Source: Gentiana macrophylla (taxonomy: Eukaryota; Streptophyta; Magnoliopsida; Gentianales; Gentianaceae). Taken from it: a DNA stretch of 64,000 bases. The notes beneath the pieces were generated by a model. It was given only the letters and a program-made list of their open reading frames with translations. It was not told where the DNA came from and ran no database searches. This document shows positions 44,077 to 55,338 of this stretch, one piece after another; positions within the stretch are counted from its first letter, which is position 1; the number at the start of each line of letters is the position of its first letter. A program made the translations under genes and the position numbers. Where the stretch lies: positions 124,001-188,000 of the forward strand of contig JAOBSW010000306.1 in assembly GCA_026214975.1 (NCBI GenBank). The letters are read 5' to 3'.

Positions 44077-44300
44077 ATAGGGAAAAAATGGTGGAAATCA
44101 TACATATCATAAAGTATGGAGTTATACTGTATAAACATGGATTATACTGACCATCGTGCATGGATAATACTAACAATTACTCACATAAGCATGCAATTTC
44201 AAGCACAAAAGCCGACCAAAAGATAATGCTTATGAAGTAAAAAGAAAGATAGTACCCAAATGTGCTAAATTTATAGTCCGTAGTTAGACTTCTTCAACTT

Positions 44301-45303
44301 TCAAAGCATGGGTGGTGGGTCATTCTTATGCACCGCATCCATCTTTTTCAACAAAACCAGTCTCCAATATAATATAGACAAATGCCACCAATCCCAATGG
44401 TTCTTGACATTTTCCTTTGATTTTTGAGCTTTCGGTTTGCGAACTTTTGCTTTATCGCTCACCTCTTCTTCAACTACCTGCGTGTTAGTACGATCCACAA
44501 CAATGTGACACGAAGTGTCCACAAAAGAACAAGATTCTATTGTAGTGCATGGGTATTTCAATGACGTGTAAATGTTGAAGACAACGCGCTCATCATTAAC
44601 TCCCAAACTAAGCTCTCCTTTACAAGCATCGATCACGTCCTCTCCCGTTGCTAAAAATGGTCTACCGAGGATAAGCGGTGTAGTGTACCCTACCTCTATA
44701 TCCATAACAACAAAATCGATGGGGAAGTAAAATTTATCAACTTTCACGAGTACATCCTCTATGACTCCCTTTGGACGTTTAATAGATCTATCTACAAGTT
44801 GGAGAGTCATCTCTGTACGCTTAAGCATGCCTATGCCAAGTTTCATAAAATCATCATGGGACATAAGGTTTATGCTTGCACCGAGATTACATAGCACCCT
44901 CTTAAAGAAAAAGCCCCCAATCTCACATGGGATCGTAAAGCTCCCGGGGTCTTTAAGTTTAGGAGGAGCTTGTGTTGAGGCTGGCGGAAGACTCTAACTT
45001 TGACAAACCATCTCATATTCTTCCAACCATTTCTTGTTGGAAGTATGTCCTTTAGAAACTTCCATACGCCGGCAAAATCATGACTGCTTCGATGAAAGGG
45101 GTATTAATATTCAAGTGCCGAAGTGTGTCAAGAAAATGAGTATACTTCTTATCCAATTTCTTCTTTTCAATTTGCTCTTTCAGGGGATAGGGAAGTGATT
45201 TAAGATCAATTAAAGTAGTGTTAGAATGTATACCTCCCTTACCCATGTCTTTGATGAAGTTGTTGAAGCTTTCCACAAGTTTCGGGCTGTTGGTGGGAGC
45301 CAA
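44301..45303 (-). pseudogene. Athila-like gag C-terminus and retropepsin (relict H)
   Basis: On the minus strand 45303-45052 reads PYPLKEQIEKKKLDKKY and LNINTPFIEAVMILPAYGSF, the gag end. After a frame break, 44897-44301 gives the protease: LCNLGASINLMSHDDFMKLG, LQLVDRSIKRPKGVIEDVLV, KFYFPIDFVVMDIE and PLILGRPFLATGEDVID. These match Athila/Tat retropepsins. The catalytic Asp of the D-L-G-A box is Asn (AAT, minus 44888-44886). After the protease the frame ends at 44301 with no RT. The piece is bounded by B on the left and the Ale-like LTR on the right. Confidence 0.82.
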
Positions 45304-45335
45304 TCATCATTGGTGTGAGCCAATTTGTCCAGTTC

Positions 45336-45649
45336 TGATGAGTTTGTAGAATTAAAAACACAAAATAAAATCCGGAAATTATTATTGATTGAGTAAAAGT
45401 TACAAGTTAATTCCAATGTAAGTTGATCACGGTGTATTTATAACCTTATACACCACATGAATCACTTAGAAGTTAGTTACAAGCAGTTTACTACATACTA
45501 TAACTGAATAACCATTTTCTAGATTACATCATTCTTAATTGATCAGTAGGCTGTTGTCCTCATCCTAGTAGTAGTTCAGCAGGCTGTTGTCCTTATACTG
45601 TCAGTAGGGTGGCTGCACACAGCATTCCCTTCACATGTATACTCTAACA
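45336..45649 (-). repeat. 3' LTR of the Ale-like element
   Basis: On the minus strand it starts TGTTAGAGTATACATG at 45649, just after the tract GCTTGAGGGGG. The end (CTCATCA, 45336) is inferred from the expected CA, because no partner LTR is present. Length is about 314 bp. Confidence 0.65.
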
Positions 45650-45659
45650 CCCCCTCAAG

Positions 45660-47141
45660 CTGAGTGTGGTACATGAACAGCTTGCACACAACATTCCTTT
45701 CAGCTACTTGAACTCTGGAAGATTTTTGAAATTCCTAATTTGCCTAGTAGATATGAGAAAATAGGTGCATCCAAGGCCTTAGTACGAATGTTAGCTACTT
45801 GTTCTTTTGTGTTCACTAGGAGAAGCTTGACAGGTCCTGATTTGACTTCGTCTCTCACAACATGGCAGTCAATTTCAATGTGTTTTGTTCTTTCATGAAA
45901 GACTGGATTATGAGCAATGTGCATTGCCTTTGGCATTGTCACAAAATAAACTGAGGAGGCCGAACTATGAACCTGCAAATCTTGGAGTATATAAATTAGC
46001 CACTAAATTTCACATACTACATTTTCCATAGCCCTGTATTCATCCTTAGAGGAGCTTCTAGCTATTGTTGTTTGTATCTTGGCCTTCCCAGAGATAGGAG
46101 CATCGCCTAGAAACATCATATAACCTGATACTGATCTTCTTGTTTCAGGACAACCGGTCCAATCACTGTCTGTAAAACCTTTGAGTACAAGGTTGTTGTC
46201 TACTGGAAATAGGATTCTTTGACCAGGCTTAGTCTTCAAATACCTCTCATTTGACTGTAAAATTTGCCTTCGTATGATTTCGGTAGGAGTGTCCGATAAT
46301 TGGCGTAGTTGTTGTCTTTGCAAAAGCAATATCTGGTATGGTAAAAATGAGATAAATCAATTTACCCACTAGTGATCGGTATGCAGTGTTGTCTTCTAAA
46401 AGTGGTGAATCACCATGTTGTAAGGTCTTCTTAGACTCCATAGGTGTCTTAGCAGGTTTGGCTCCCAAATTCATATTCTTATAGGAGATTAAGTATGTAT
46501 TTCCTTTGTGAAATGGATAAACCTTTTGGAAATCTAGCAGCATGAATGCCTAGGAACTATCTCAATTTTCCTAGATCTTTGATGGTGAACTGCTGATGTA
46601 GAGCATCCTTTACTTGTTGAATCAACTCTGAACTAGGGCTTACTGCTATGATGTTATCAAAATAGACCAGCAAAGCAATAAAGGACTATCATAGCCTATT
46701 TGTAAATAAACTATGGTCATTTTTGGATTGATTGAATCCTTGAGCTTCCAAAGACTCAGTCAACTTGCAATTCCAAAGTCCGTTGGCTTGCTTGAGGCCA
46801 TACAATGACTTATGCAAACATGATTTGGTTTAGTTGTTACACAACCTGGAGGTAACTGCATGTATACTTCTTCATGAAAATCTTCATGTAAAATGGAAAT
46901 GTTGACATCCATCTGATGTAGATACCAATTATTGGCTGCTGCTACTGCAAGTAAAGCTCTAACTATAGTGATTTTGACAACAGGTGAGAAAGTTTCTTGA
47001 TAATCAATCCCATATGTCTGAGTGTAGCCTTTTGCTACTAATCTATCTTTATATCTCTCTACTGAACTATCAGGGTTGTATTTGATTATGTACACCCATT
47101 TGCACCCAATAGGTTTCTTGCCAGGGGGCAGATCAACTATT
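45660..47141 (-). pseudogene. pol: Copia reverse transcriptase and RNase H (Ale-like)
   Basis: On the minus strand from 47141: [53 protein letters not shown] and WYLHQMDVN (47095-46760), then frame breaks. The catalytic YVDD box is degraded to YFDN (near 46650-46680). RNase H follows in 46543-45700: LKGFTDSDWTGCPETRRSVS, SSSKDEYRAM, and HERTKHIEIDCHVVRDEVKS with LLGKLGISKI at the end. Stops and frameshifts are present throughout. The missing first half of pol would lie beyond D, outside the window. Confidence 0.82.
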
Positions 47142-48961
47142 TGTTAGGTTTTATGCCCGAAAGACAATTTGTAATTGTTTTATTTAAATAAATGACAGAA
47201 TTTATTTCATCTTATTTATTCGCATTTATTGCCAATATTAATACACTACAGAAAACCCTAAGTATATTGATTATGTAATCACAACTCAGTGTATGGCTAT
47301 ACACACGAGGATTGAGTTTGTGAAATATACTTAAAATTAACTTAGTCCGTAGCGTTTATTAATCAGATGCGGGTCTACAGATTAATTTGCTAATAATGCC
47401 TTGAGAACACTTTAGGTGTGTGATCTTATCGGATTTATCGGTAATAGGATACTAGTGGGGCATTTATATATGATGATAATCATATAGAAATTTGGACCGA
47501 TTTGATTTGAGTTCTCGATATAATTCCCGTGTCGAGAAGTCTTATCGAATCACAAGATGATCATATATGGATTAATCTTAATCTGAGGTGATCACAAGCA
47601 TTGCATAAACTAGGGTAGAGTTTGATGTGTTATTAAGGATCACCGCGATTATGTGGTCCAACACTTCTCGTTGGCTCTAATGCAGGATGAGTGAGTAGTA
47701 CGTGTTATCACGAGATATGGAATCCATTCCTTCCCTCGGGAAGTAGATAAACGATTCACTTATTTGTTAACCACAGAAGCGATCGATGGGCCGATTCATA
47801 TCATAATGGGTATGAACTAATTGATCACTAGGGGTTAATGGTAAATAAGGATAATATGTTCGAGAAGGGTTTACGGAAATATCGAATCGAAGTGAGCGAT
47901 CTATTGAGGATTTATCCGTATGTAATGATTATATCGGTGGACAATTTAGACTCATAAATTGAGTGTAAGTTATCATATTCGATAGAGTTCGATTTGGGTT
48001 TATGGTGGTGTAATCCCGGATTTAATAGGTTGGATATAATTATTACATGCGGCGAATAATTTTATCTAATTTATTGTAACTCTTGAATATGGGTCCATGG
48101 TCACAGCGTGGCTCGAAATAGCATAATTGGATTTCTCGTCGTTGCACCTCAATTATAATTAAATAGTTGGATTGTACTATTTAATTGATATGTGGATTAA
48201 TTGTTTAGTTGGGCTAAATAATTAAATACACGGAAAAGACATTTTTCGTGGACTCGGCCCAAATTGGTGTGTTGACCTTTTTTGACCAAATTGGTCAAAT
48301 ATAGGAAAAAATGCGTGGACCTTTTATTTGTGAAAGGTGGCGCCAATATGATTAAATATTTGTCAAGAAATTAGTTTTCTTGGATAATTATTTGACAAGT
48401 GATTTATCTTTTATTTGTTAAATGATAATTCATGAAATATTAGATAATAATATGATTTATCCTAAATTGTTTGGGATAATTATTTTATTTATCTTTTATT
48501 TGGAAAAAGGATTAATGTAATAATTATCTCTTAATTATTTAATCCTTGGAGGTTAAGGTTTACTCTCCTATATAAAGAGAGTTCTTCCAAGCCTTTTGAC
48601 ACACAACAAAATAGACGCCATTATCATAAGAAAAATAGCTTGGAATTTTCGGCTATTTTCTTGGAGTTCGAGTTGGTATAATCTTGGGATTATTCGGTAG
48701 CATATCAAGGAGGTCGGCGGCGGAAACACCATCCACTTGGTGTTCTTTGGGACACCTACGTTGGAAGGCGGTGGCTGCTCAATCACGTGTTCAAAGAGCC
48801 TTTTGATCTTGGAGTTAAGCACCGTAAAAGGTAGGCTCTAAACCCCGCTTGTAGAGTTTAGATCTTAAATTTATGTTCTTTGTTTCATTTAGATCTAGAT
48901 CGATGCATTCGGCTGCGTGTCGGGTCAATCTATGATTGATCCGGCGATATTACATCTAACA
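47142..48961 (+). repeat. 5' LTR of D
   Basis: It runs TGTTAGGTTTTATGCCCG ... CATCTAACA, 1820 bp, followed by TGGTATCAGAGCC. CCTATATAAAGAG lies near 48568. It resembles the LTR at 62500 only moderately. Confidence 0.88.
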
Positions 48962-48963
48962 AG

Positions 48964-48976
48964 TGGTATCAGAGCC
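48964..48976 (+). promoter_or_regulatory. Initiator tRNA-Met primer-binding site of D
   Basis: TGGTATCAGAGCC, two bases after the LTR end, is the standard copia primer site. Confidence 0.92.
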
Positions 48977-49794
48977 TTTGATCTAACGATCAAAGAATAT
49001 GAGTTTTAGATCTAGGAGTGGAAAAGCATGTTTTAGGTGTTTTATTTCATTTTTTTTTTGGTAAATTCGAAATTTTGTCATGATGTATGTTTTGAATGTT
49101 TTGGTTGAAGAGATGGATTGGGTTGGTATTGTTTACCCGTAGATCTATTTTGTAGCTCCTTTGTTTAGTAACAATTGAGCATAGGATTTGTATCTTTAAT
49201 TATGCAATTTTCGAAATTATGTAAAAGTAGCATCTTTTATTGTAACTTTGATGTTCCGGGCTCGAAAAGATGAAGATCTTGAAGAAAAGTTGAAGATCGA
49301 GGCGAAACCCAAGGTATGAACGAGGAGCTTGACTAAAAACCTTGTTTTTAAAGCTGTCCAGCACCTTTACTTGGCGCTAAAAGCGTCTAATGACTTCTGT
49401 TTTCTTTAAGCAGGCGGCGGCAGCTCTCTATGTGGCGTTTTCTGCGCATTTGCAAAAGTTTTTATCAAAAGCCTAGCTTGCGGCTAGGGTAAAACATCTA
49501 TTTGTTTTATTTTTTATAACTTTGTATTTTTTTATTACAGCCGACATAAAAAAAATTAAAAAAATAAAAAAACTGGAATTTATTTTCATCAGCCGCATTA
49601 ACATAAAAAAAAGGGTTTTGATAATTATAATAAATTGTTTTATTTAATTAAAAGCCTTTCTCTCTCGGTGTTAAGTGGTTCGTGATCCAGCGGTTCGAGT
49701 TCAAGATTTGAAGATCAAGACTCGAAGACATAGATTATGTTTTACTTTTCCTTAGAAAATAGTTAGTCGAAGTACCAGCGGTCCATCTCGGTGT
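48977..49794 (+). other. Leader of element D, first part
   Basis: Non-coding. It has A-rich stretches (49540-49620) and no stable ORF. It continues at 51338 after the solo LTR. Confidence 0.5.
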
Positions 49795-49799
49795 TTACT

Positions 49800-51332
49800 T
49801 GTTCGGTAAGCGTGTTTTAAATTTATAATTACGGAACACCCCAAGTATAAGGTTAAGTAGTAAAGGGTGTTACCGGGTCGTCTAAAAGTCGAATGTTAAT
49901 CGGATTAAGGTGCGATTATTATATTTACTATGTCACGAATTATTATCTCAAACTAGGGTTTATACTATCTATAATATAAAAGCGAAGAGCATTAGGTAAA
50001 ATCACGAAAGCAGAAAAACTTAGAAGCTGGGCGGGCGTCCGCTAGAAGGTAGACGGCGTCGATACATCATTTGAAGCGAGAAAATATCACGAAAACACAC
50101 TAAAATTAGGAAATAACTAAGCGTAGCAATAACAATCAATACGAGCGAATTTGTTTATCGAGATAATTAAAAAACATTAGAATAACTAGGATCAACCACA
50201 CAACAATCACACAACCACTTTATGATCGAATATGATTTTATTGGTTTGATCAATCTAAAGAAACCGATTAAATTCCTTTAACTCAATTCTTAGGGTTTTG
50301 TTTCCTTTTCCAAGTAAAACAATTAGACATACATCACATGATCATAAATTTGTTCCCAAATTACTTAACTTGATTAACAACACATGATTCCTCAAAATAT
50401 TGTTAATTGTATCGATTGAAAAAGTTCTATTGATGAATTATATTTCCATACAAATTCAACTCAACATATGGCTTTATTGATATTCTATCTAACAAAACAC
50501 TTAACAATCAAATCAAATAACAATTGATAAATAAAATTCAATATTGAATTCATAAACAAAGATAAACTAACAATCCGTGGTTGTGGTGATGTTGATGTGG
50601 TATCCTCGCTATTCTACCGTGATGTGCTTAGCCTTCCATCCTTGTGATGATCAAGACATGATTGAAGGAAGATACTCATAATTTTTAGGATTTAGTGCGG
50701 CTCCTCAAAGGTGGAATATGCGGCTGTATGTTGTGTGTATTAGGGTTGAAATAACACGCCTATTTATAGAATTACAGGCGGCTAGGTCAACAGCGGCCTT
50801 TGGGCGCCCGTCGAATATCGGGCCGCTCGTCTAGAAACTTGGGGCGGAACACGAGCGTGCGTTTGGCTGCGTCTGAACTCTACTGAGCGTAAAATCGATT
50901 ACGGGCGTTGCATGGGCCTTGATTCACTCTGGGCCTTCGTCCAAGATCGAGTGGGCGCCCGTGCAGGATGGGCGGGATCTGAGGCCTTCGTTTGCAATCT
51001 TTGAGGATCAGATTTCTCTAACCTTATCCAATTTCTTCAAGCCAAATCCATCTCTATCTCTTGTAATTCGAACTTGAGCCTCATTAATCCTCTTTATGCA
51101 CTCGAAATTAAGCTCCTATAAGATAAATAAACATTGCAAAATGTAGTAATCTTCAAATAATAATAATTCCGTCAATTAAACACATAAAATCGCCCAAATT
51201 ACACTTTTAATACTTTTAAACCCATTATTCAAATTCAAGCCTTAAACACATAATTTTCTCTAAAAATTACTAAAATACGAAAGATATTGTTCTCTAATAA
51301 TGCGATAAAAACCATAAATTTCACCGAGAACA
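49800..51332 (-). repeat. Solo Athila LTR with exact target-site duplication
   Basis: A complete LTR (1533 bp) in reverse orientation with no internal region. On the minus strand it begins TGTTCTCGGTGAAATTTATG and ends with TTATACTTGGGGTGTTCC and CCGAACA. It is flanked by TTACT at 49795-49799 and 51333-51337. It resembles F and G at the ends. Recombination between the two LTRs of a former Athila insertion explains it. Confidence 0.9.
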
Positions 51333-51337
51333 TTACT

Positions 51338-52534
51338 TTTTCGGTATAATTTTGTGTTTGATCAAAATTACGTGCTTAAAACCGGAAAATTTCCATGACT
51401 TGCATCTTCATGATTCCACTCCAATGCATACCGTAGTTTTAATTTGAATTAAAATAGATGTGTATAACTCGAATAATTAGTATGAATGCTTATTAATTTA
51501 ATATCTGGTAGTTAAATAATAAGTAGCTAATTATAAAACCGAGGACCCGGGTTTTTGTCAATCGTTTACGATTTTAGTGATGGATTCTCGGTGAATCCCA
51601 CTTGGATAAATCGTTGAGTTTTTCGGTGATGGCTTCTCAGTGAACCCACCTTAAACTAAAATGAGATTACGCTTTGGGTGACAATTTAGAAATCGGAGAA
51701 TCTTAGTACATGGGTTCGGAAATGGTCTAACCATGGTTGGGCGAGTTCAACCGAGCTTCGGCTCAATCGACTCCCCTCCATGTGTGATGTACGTTACAGC
51801 AGTTCGACAGGACTTAGCATAGCTGATAAGCCTTCGGGCTAAACGGGGCTTCTCTTGCCGGATTGGCTGAAATGTCACATATGTTCCAACGAATAAAGAC
51901 GGCGTAGGCTTGCCTACATAACCGACCCTATTCGGAGTACTTTGATTTATTGTTTCTTAATGTCAAGGCAAAAACCGTAATTAGTAAACCCACCACTTTT
52001 TCAAAATATTGAGTGGGAGCGGGGAAGGTGACAGCCAACCCCACGGCCTCTACTATAGATGCAAGCACGTGAGAGAAGGGTGACGCCTCGAGCCGCTTTG
52101 ATTCGGCCCCTACGGATGGTGTTCACCTATCAAAATTCAAGGCTTGGTCTCGAAAGGATAGGATTTTGGGTACTCGTTGAGTCACTGACCGACCCTACGG
52201 CGGCATACTCGGGGCGTACTTTGAAGTCAGATATAGTAGGTCACACTCATTATGGATATTTTCAAAATATCTAGGCTAGAAAAAGTAAGGTAATCAGTGA
52301 TTAAGGTCTAGGATGTCTGATTCCCGTGAGATGTTTGATTCTCGAAGATTAATCAATAAAAGAGATTGTCTCAGTTTAACAATCACCTCTTTGACCTACC
52401 CTACGGCGGCACTGAGGTGCGAGGTTAAATCCTTGGAATGGTAGGATAGACTTCTTGTAGTTTATTATTCCTAAAATACAAGATATGGTAGTGTATATTT
52501 GATTAAGTTTTACTATCATTTTATTTACAACAAC
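51338..52534 (+). other. Leader of element D, second part
   Basis: Non-coding. The stretch 51586-51990 is repeated, diverged, inside element C (56155-56565). CCCTACGGCGGCA occurs twice (near 52192 and 52398). Confidence 0.6.
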
Positions 52535-53547
52535 ATGTCTTACATAAATTCAAACTTTCTTGAATGATAAGCTAAATGGTGACAATTTTACTAAGTGGAA
52601 AAATGCGTAAACATGGTGCTCGTATTTGAGAATGCAAAGTTTGTTTTGGTGAGGAGTGCCTGTTCTTCCCCCTCAAAATCCGCTAGCGCATTTGCGATCA
52701 ACATCAAAAATGGCAAGAGGCGAATAATAAGGCAGAGGCATCTTCTTAGCCTCGATTGTCGGATGTCATTGGAGCAAGATTGAGGTTTTGATCTTGCAAG
52801 AGAAATCTTGCGACATCAACCACCATGTTTGGCAAGCTATGCGATCAAGCAAGACACGAGGCCGTGAGGAAGCTGTCAATGCCAAGATGAGGCGAAGGTC
52901 GATCAGTTCTTGGTCATGTGATGAACATGATTAGTTACTTCAGCGATCTGACAACTCGTAGTGCGATTATAGGCGATGCTACCCAAGTGTCGGTGATTCT
53001 CGAATCTCGACATCGATTTCTGACATTCGGGACCCGGCTACGTCATGTCTAAGGCTCACATTTCCATGGCGGAGTTGATCAATGAACTCCAAGTCTATGA
53101 GGTCTTTCTTGAAAGATAAAACCCAAGAAGCGAGGAAAAGAAGGTGAGGCCAATGTGGTCTCATCAAAGCGTCTAAGTCAAACCCCAGCGAGGGTAAACA
53201 AAGAATAAGAAACAAAGCTGCGCCGGCGCCTAAACCTATGAAGAAGAAGGCTAAGCCGAATACACCATCAAGCCCGAGGGCAAGTGTCATTCTTGCAATG
53301 AGATAGAGACCTTTGGCGTCGTCAACTTGCCCGTATATCTCAAAGATGTAAAGGATGGGAAGGTAAAGGCTAGCAATGGGAAAGATAAGAAGGTATCTTG
53401 AATTACTCGTCTTGGAATCTTTCAATGTAGCTAAAGATGTATCAATTTGGATCTTTGGACCTTTGGAGCTACTAACCATGTATGTTCTTCTTTACAGATC
53501 CTTAGTTCGTTTGAGGAGCTAGAGGAAGGAGCTCAAGTTATGAGAGT
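52535..53547 (+). pseudogene. gag: Copia gag (element D), frameshifted
   Basis: The first ATG (52535) gives MSYINSNFL before a stop. Across frames the Gag is readable as LNGDNFTKWK, VLVFENAKFVLV, a VNAKM region and MINELQVYE-like pieces (ELINELQVYEVFLK, about 53080-53115), then a Lys-rich basic region and a damaged CCHC knuckle (GKCHSCNE, about 53280). It ends with ATNHVCSSLQILSSFEELEE (about 53465-53525), the start of the protease/pre-integrase segment, where element C is inserted. It matches the UBN2/DUF4219 type of copia Gag. Confidence 0.75.
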
Positions 53548-55314
53548 TGATGACGGTCAAATTATACCCGTAAAAGTCATCAACGTTGACCTTAAATCGA
53601 GATTAATAATGTATACTTCATATTAAATCACTCGTTTATATTTATTATTTAATGTTAAGTGATTATTAATATGATATTTGGTATTTCTTGTTTTTATTAT
53701 TAAAGGCCGATTTATTGTGCTATAAATGTTTATTTTGTAGATCACGAAAAATCGAGAGGATTAATGTCATTCAATCAATGGTCTCAAGATAATAGAGGAA
53801 GAAAATCGGAGCATTAAATGAACGATTAATCAGATCATCAACATAGCGTGCGGTGGGAACAAGTCGAGACAAAGAGCGCGTTTGCTGCGTGTAAAAGAGG
53901 CTCGATCGGCCGAGCCTATTCGATCGATCGACCGAGTATGTCGGCTCGGTCACACCGGATTTTTCGTATTTACCTTCTAGATCCATCATAAGTAAGGCGA
54001 AACCCTATATAAGCGCGACTACGAAATTGTAAATCATCCCATCATCCCTTCATTCTTTCTTCAATCTTACAATTCATAATATAACTTTGATACAATGTAG
54101 AATAATTTGAGGTTTCCGACAATTTAAATTTTGCAAATATGTAGCTCTTATTTTACTGTTTCTTTATTTTAAGTAATTAATCCCTCCCAATTATGCTTTA
54201 TCGTTTGAATTAGTTAATCATAGCTAGATGATGTAGATCAGGCTATGGCGTTAGGGATGTGGCGACTCGCTTATGCTGTGGGGATCCGTAACCTCGTCAT
54301 AGACTTAGTATTTATTCATGAATCTACTTGATTTAATTAATGCGAATCTATGTTAGTTTATATGAATGCTATACAATTCTTGTTTAATCATTACGTATGA
54401 TGAAGCATTTGAGAAATATATTCGGGGATGTAATGCGGGAGTTAAGCACTCGGGTGACCGAGAGGTGTCACTCGATCGACCGAGTGTCCTATTCGATCGA
54501 CCGAGAGCTTCGAACTGTTTCATCCGTTAATTAGTCACGTCTTTATGATTAGGTTAGCTTAATTGAATCTGTTATCTCGGTAGGTATGGCTATAGCTCGT
54601 CACTCGCTTAATTTAATTAAAGCGTGTGAAAGGAAATACCGATATAAAACTCTTAGGTAGGCTCATGAATTGATCTTTGGGCGTTCGGCGTTATATAGGT
54701 AGGTTTATATTAGGGAATTGCGCGCGCACCTTGTTATCGTAGATCGTAAACTAGCATGAGACTATAACTTGGTAATTGTTAGTTGGGCGAGAGTTTGAGT
54801 GATCGTTTGGGAAATCGCTAACCATAGGAATGTTGCTGGGCGAGGTGTGCGGTTAATATCGGCATCCTTAAAGTCGTAGCGTGTGAGTTATATGAGATGG
54901 AGGCACTTAAAAAGCGAAGTCACGTAACAATATCACAGTGATTTAGTGACTTACGGTGCTAAGTCAAGTTAAAGAGGATGACTCCGTAGCCAATCTAAGA
55001 TAGATACAAGCGGATTGTGATTAATAAGTTGAGTTTATTATATAAATTATCTAGGTCCAAGCGATAAAGACTATAATTGGGGAGGTTAATTGCGTTGTGT
55101 CGAGTCGTGTCTTTACCTTTCTTGTCTTATGTTGGTCGTAGACCGCCTCTATGTCCTTGACATGTTTAATTAATTGTTTGTATATAAGATGATCCACAAT
55201 TGGTTCCTGTGGGATCGAGCCTTGATTCACTATAGCTATACTACGATGGGCCTAGTCCTCTTGCTAGTATTGGTTTATGGTGGTCAAGTATTTTATTACG
55301 ATTGACCCTCATCA
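53548..55314 (+). repeat. 5' LTR of C
   Basis: It runs TGATGACGGTCAAATTATAC ... CCCTCATCA, 1767 bp. TATATAAG lies at 54006-54013. The dyad-like word TCGATCGACCGAG occurs at 53924-53936, 54472-54484 and 54493-54505. Confidence 0.9.
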
Positions 55315-55319
55315 AGTTT

Positions 55320-55338
55320 TGGCGCGCCGTTGCGAGAG
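55320..55338 (+). promoter_or_regulatory. Modified tRNA-Asp primer-binding site of C
   Basis: TGGCGCGCCGTTGCGAGAG resembles the Athila site with a 2-base insertion and changes at the 3' side. It lies five bases after the LTR end, as in G. Confidence 0.65.

Larger units (their letters stand above)
22272..45335 (-). mobile_element. Gypsy relict H (gag/protease plus 3' region, no RT or integrase), split by B
   Basis: The outer host of this part of the nest consists of two pieces, 44077-45335 and 22272-23451, rejoined if B and its GGATT duplication are removed. On the minus strand the right piece encodes the end of an Athila-like gag and a retropepsin. The left piece has the typical post-pol region, including GGGAGGCAGCCC and a hairpin-G-tract module at 23131-23167. 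Between protease and 3' region only about 200 bp remain, with no RT, RNase H or integrase. Plants have gag-only elements of this kind (TR-GAG), or this may be a simple deletion. LTRs are not identified. Its right edge is cut by the Ale-like element. Confidence 0.65.
45336..47141 (-). mobile_element. Ale-like Ty1/copia element, 3' part, cut by element D
   Basis: On the minus strand RT and RNase H lead to a polypurine tract (GCTTGAGGGGG) and a short LTR. The motifs [20 protein letters not shown] and HERTKHIEIDCHVVRDEV, with the 314-bp LTR, are typical of the Ale lineage. It lies next to relict H and its upstream half is separated by the insertion of D at 47142. Confidence 0.8.

Noticed and set aside
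48568..48822. 84-codon minus-strand ORF in D's LTR
   Set aside because: It covers the promoter and R region of the LTR and is not preserved in the related LTR at 62500.
52979..53479. 166-codon minus-strand ORF with hydrophobic stretches resembling a membrane protein
   Set aside because: It is antisense to the copia gag of D, whose Lys-rich basic region and knuckle remnant read on the plus strand. The hydrophobic look comes from reverse-complemented Lys/Glu codons.
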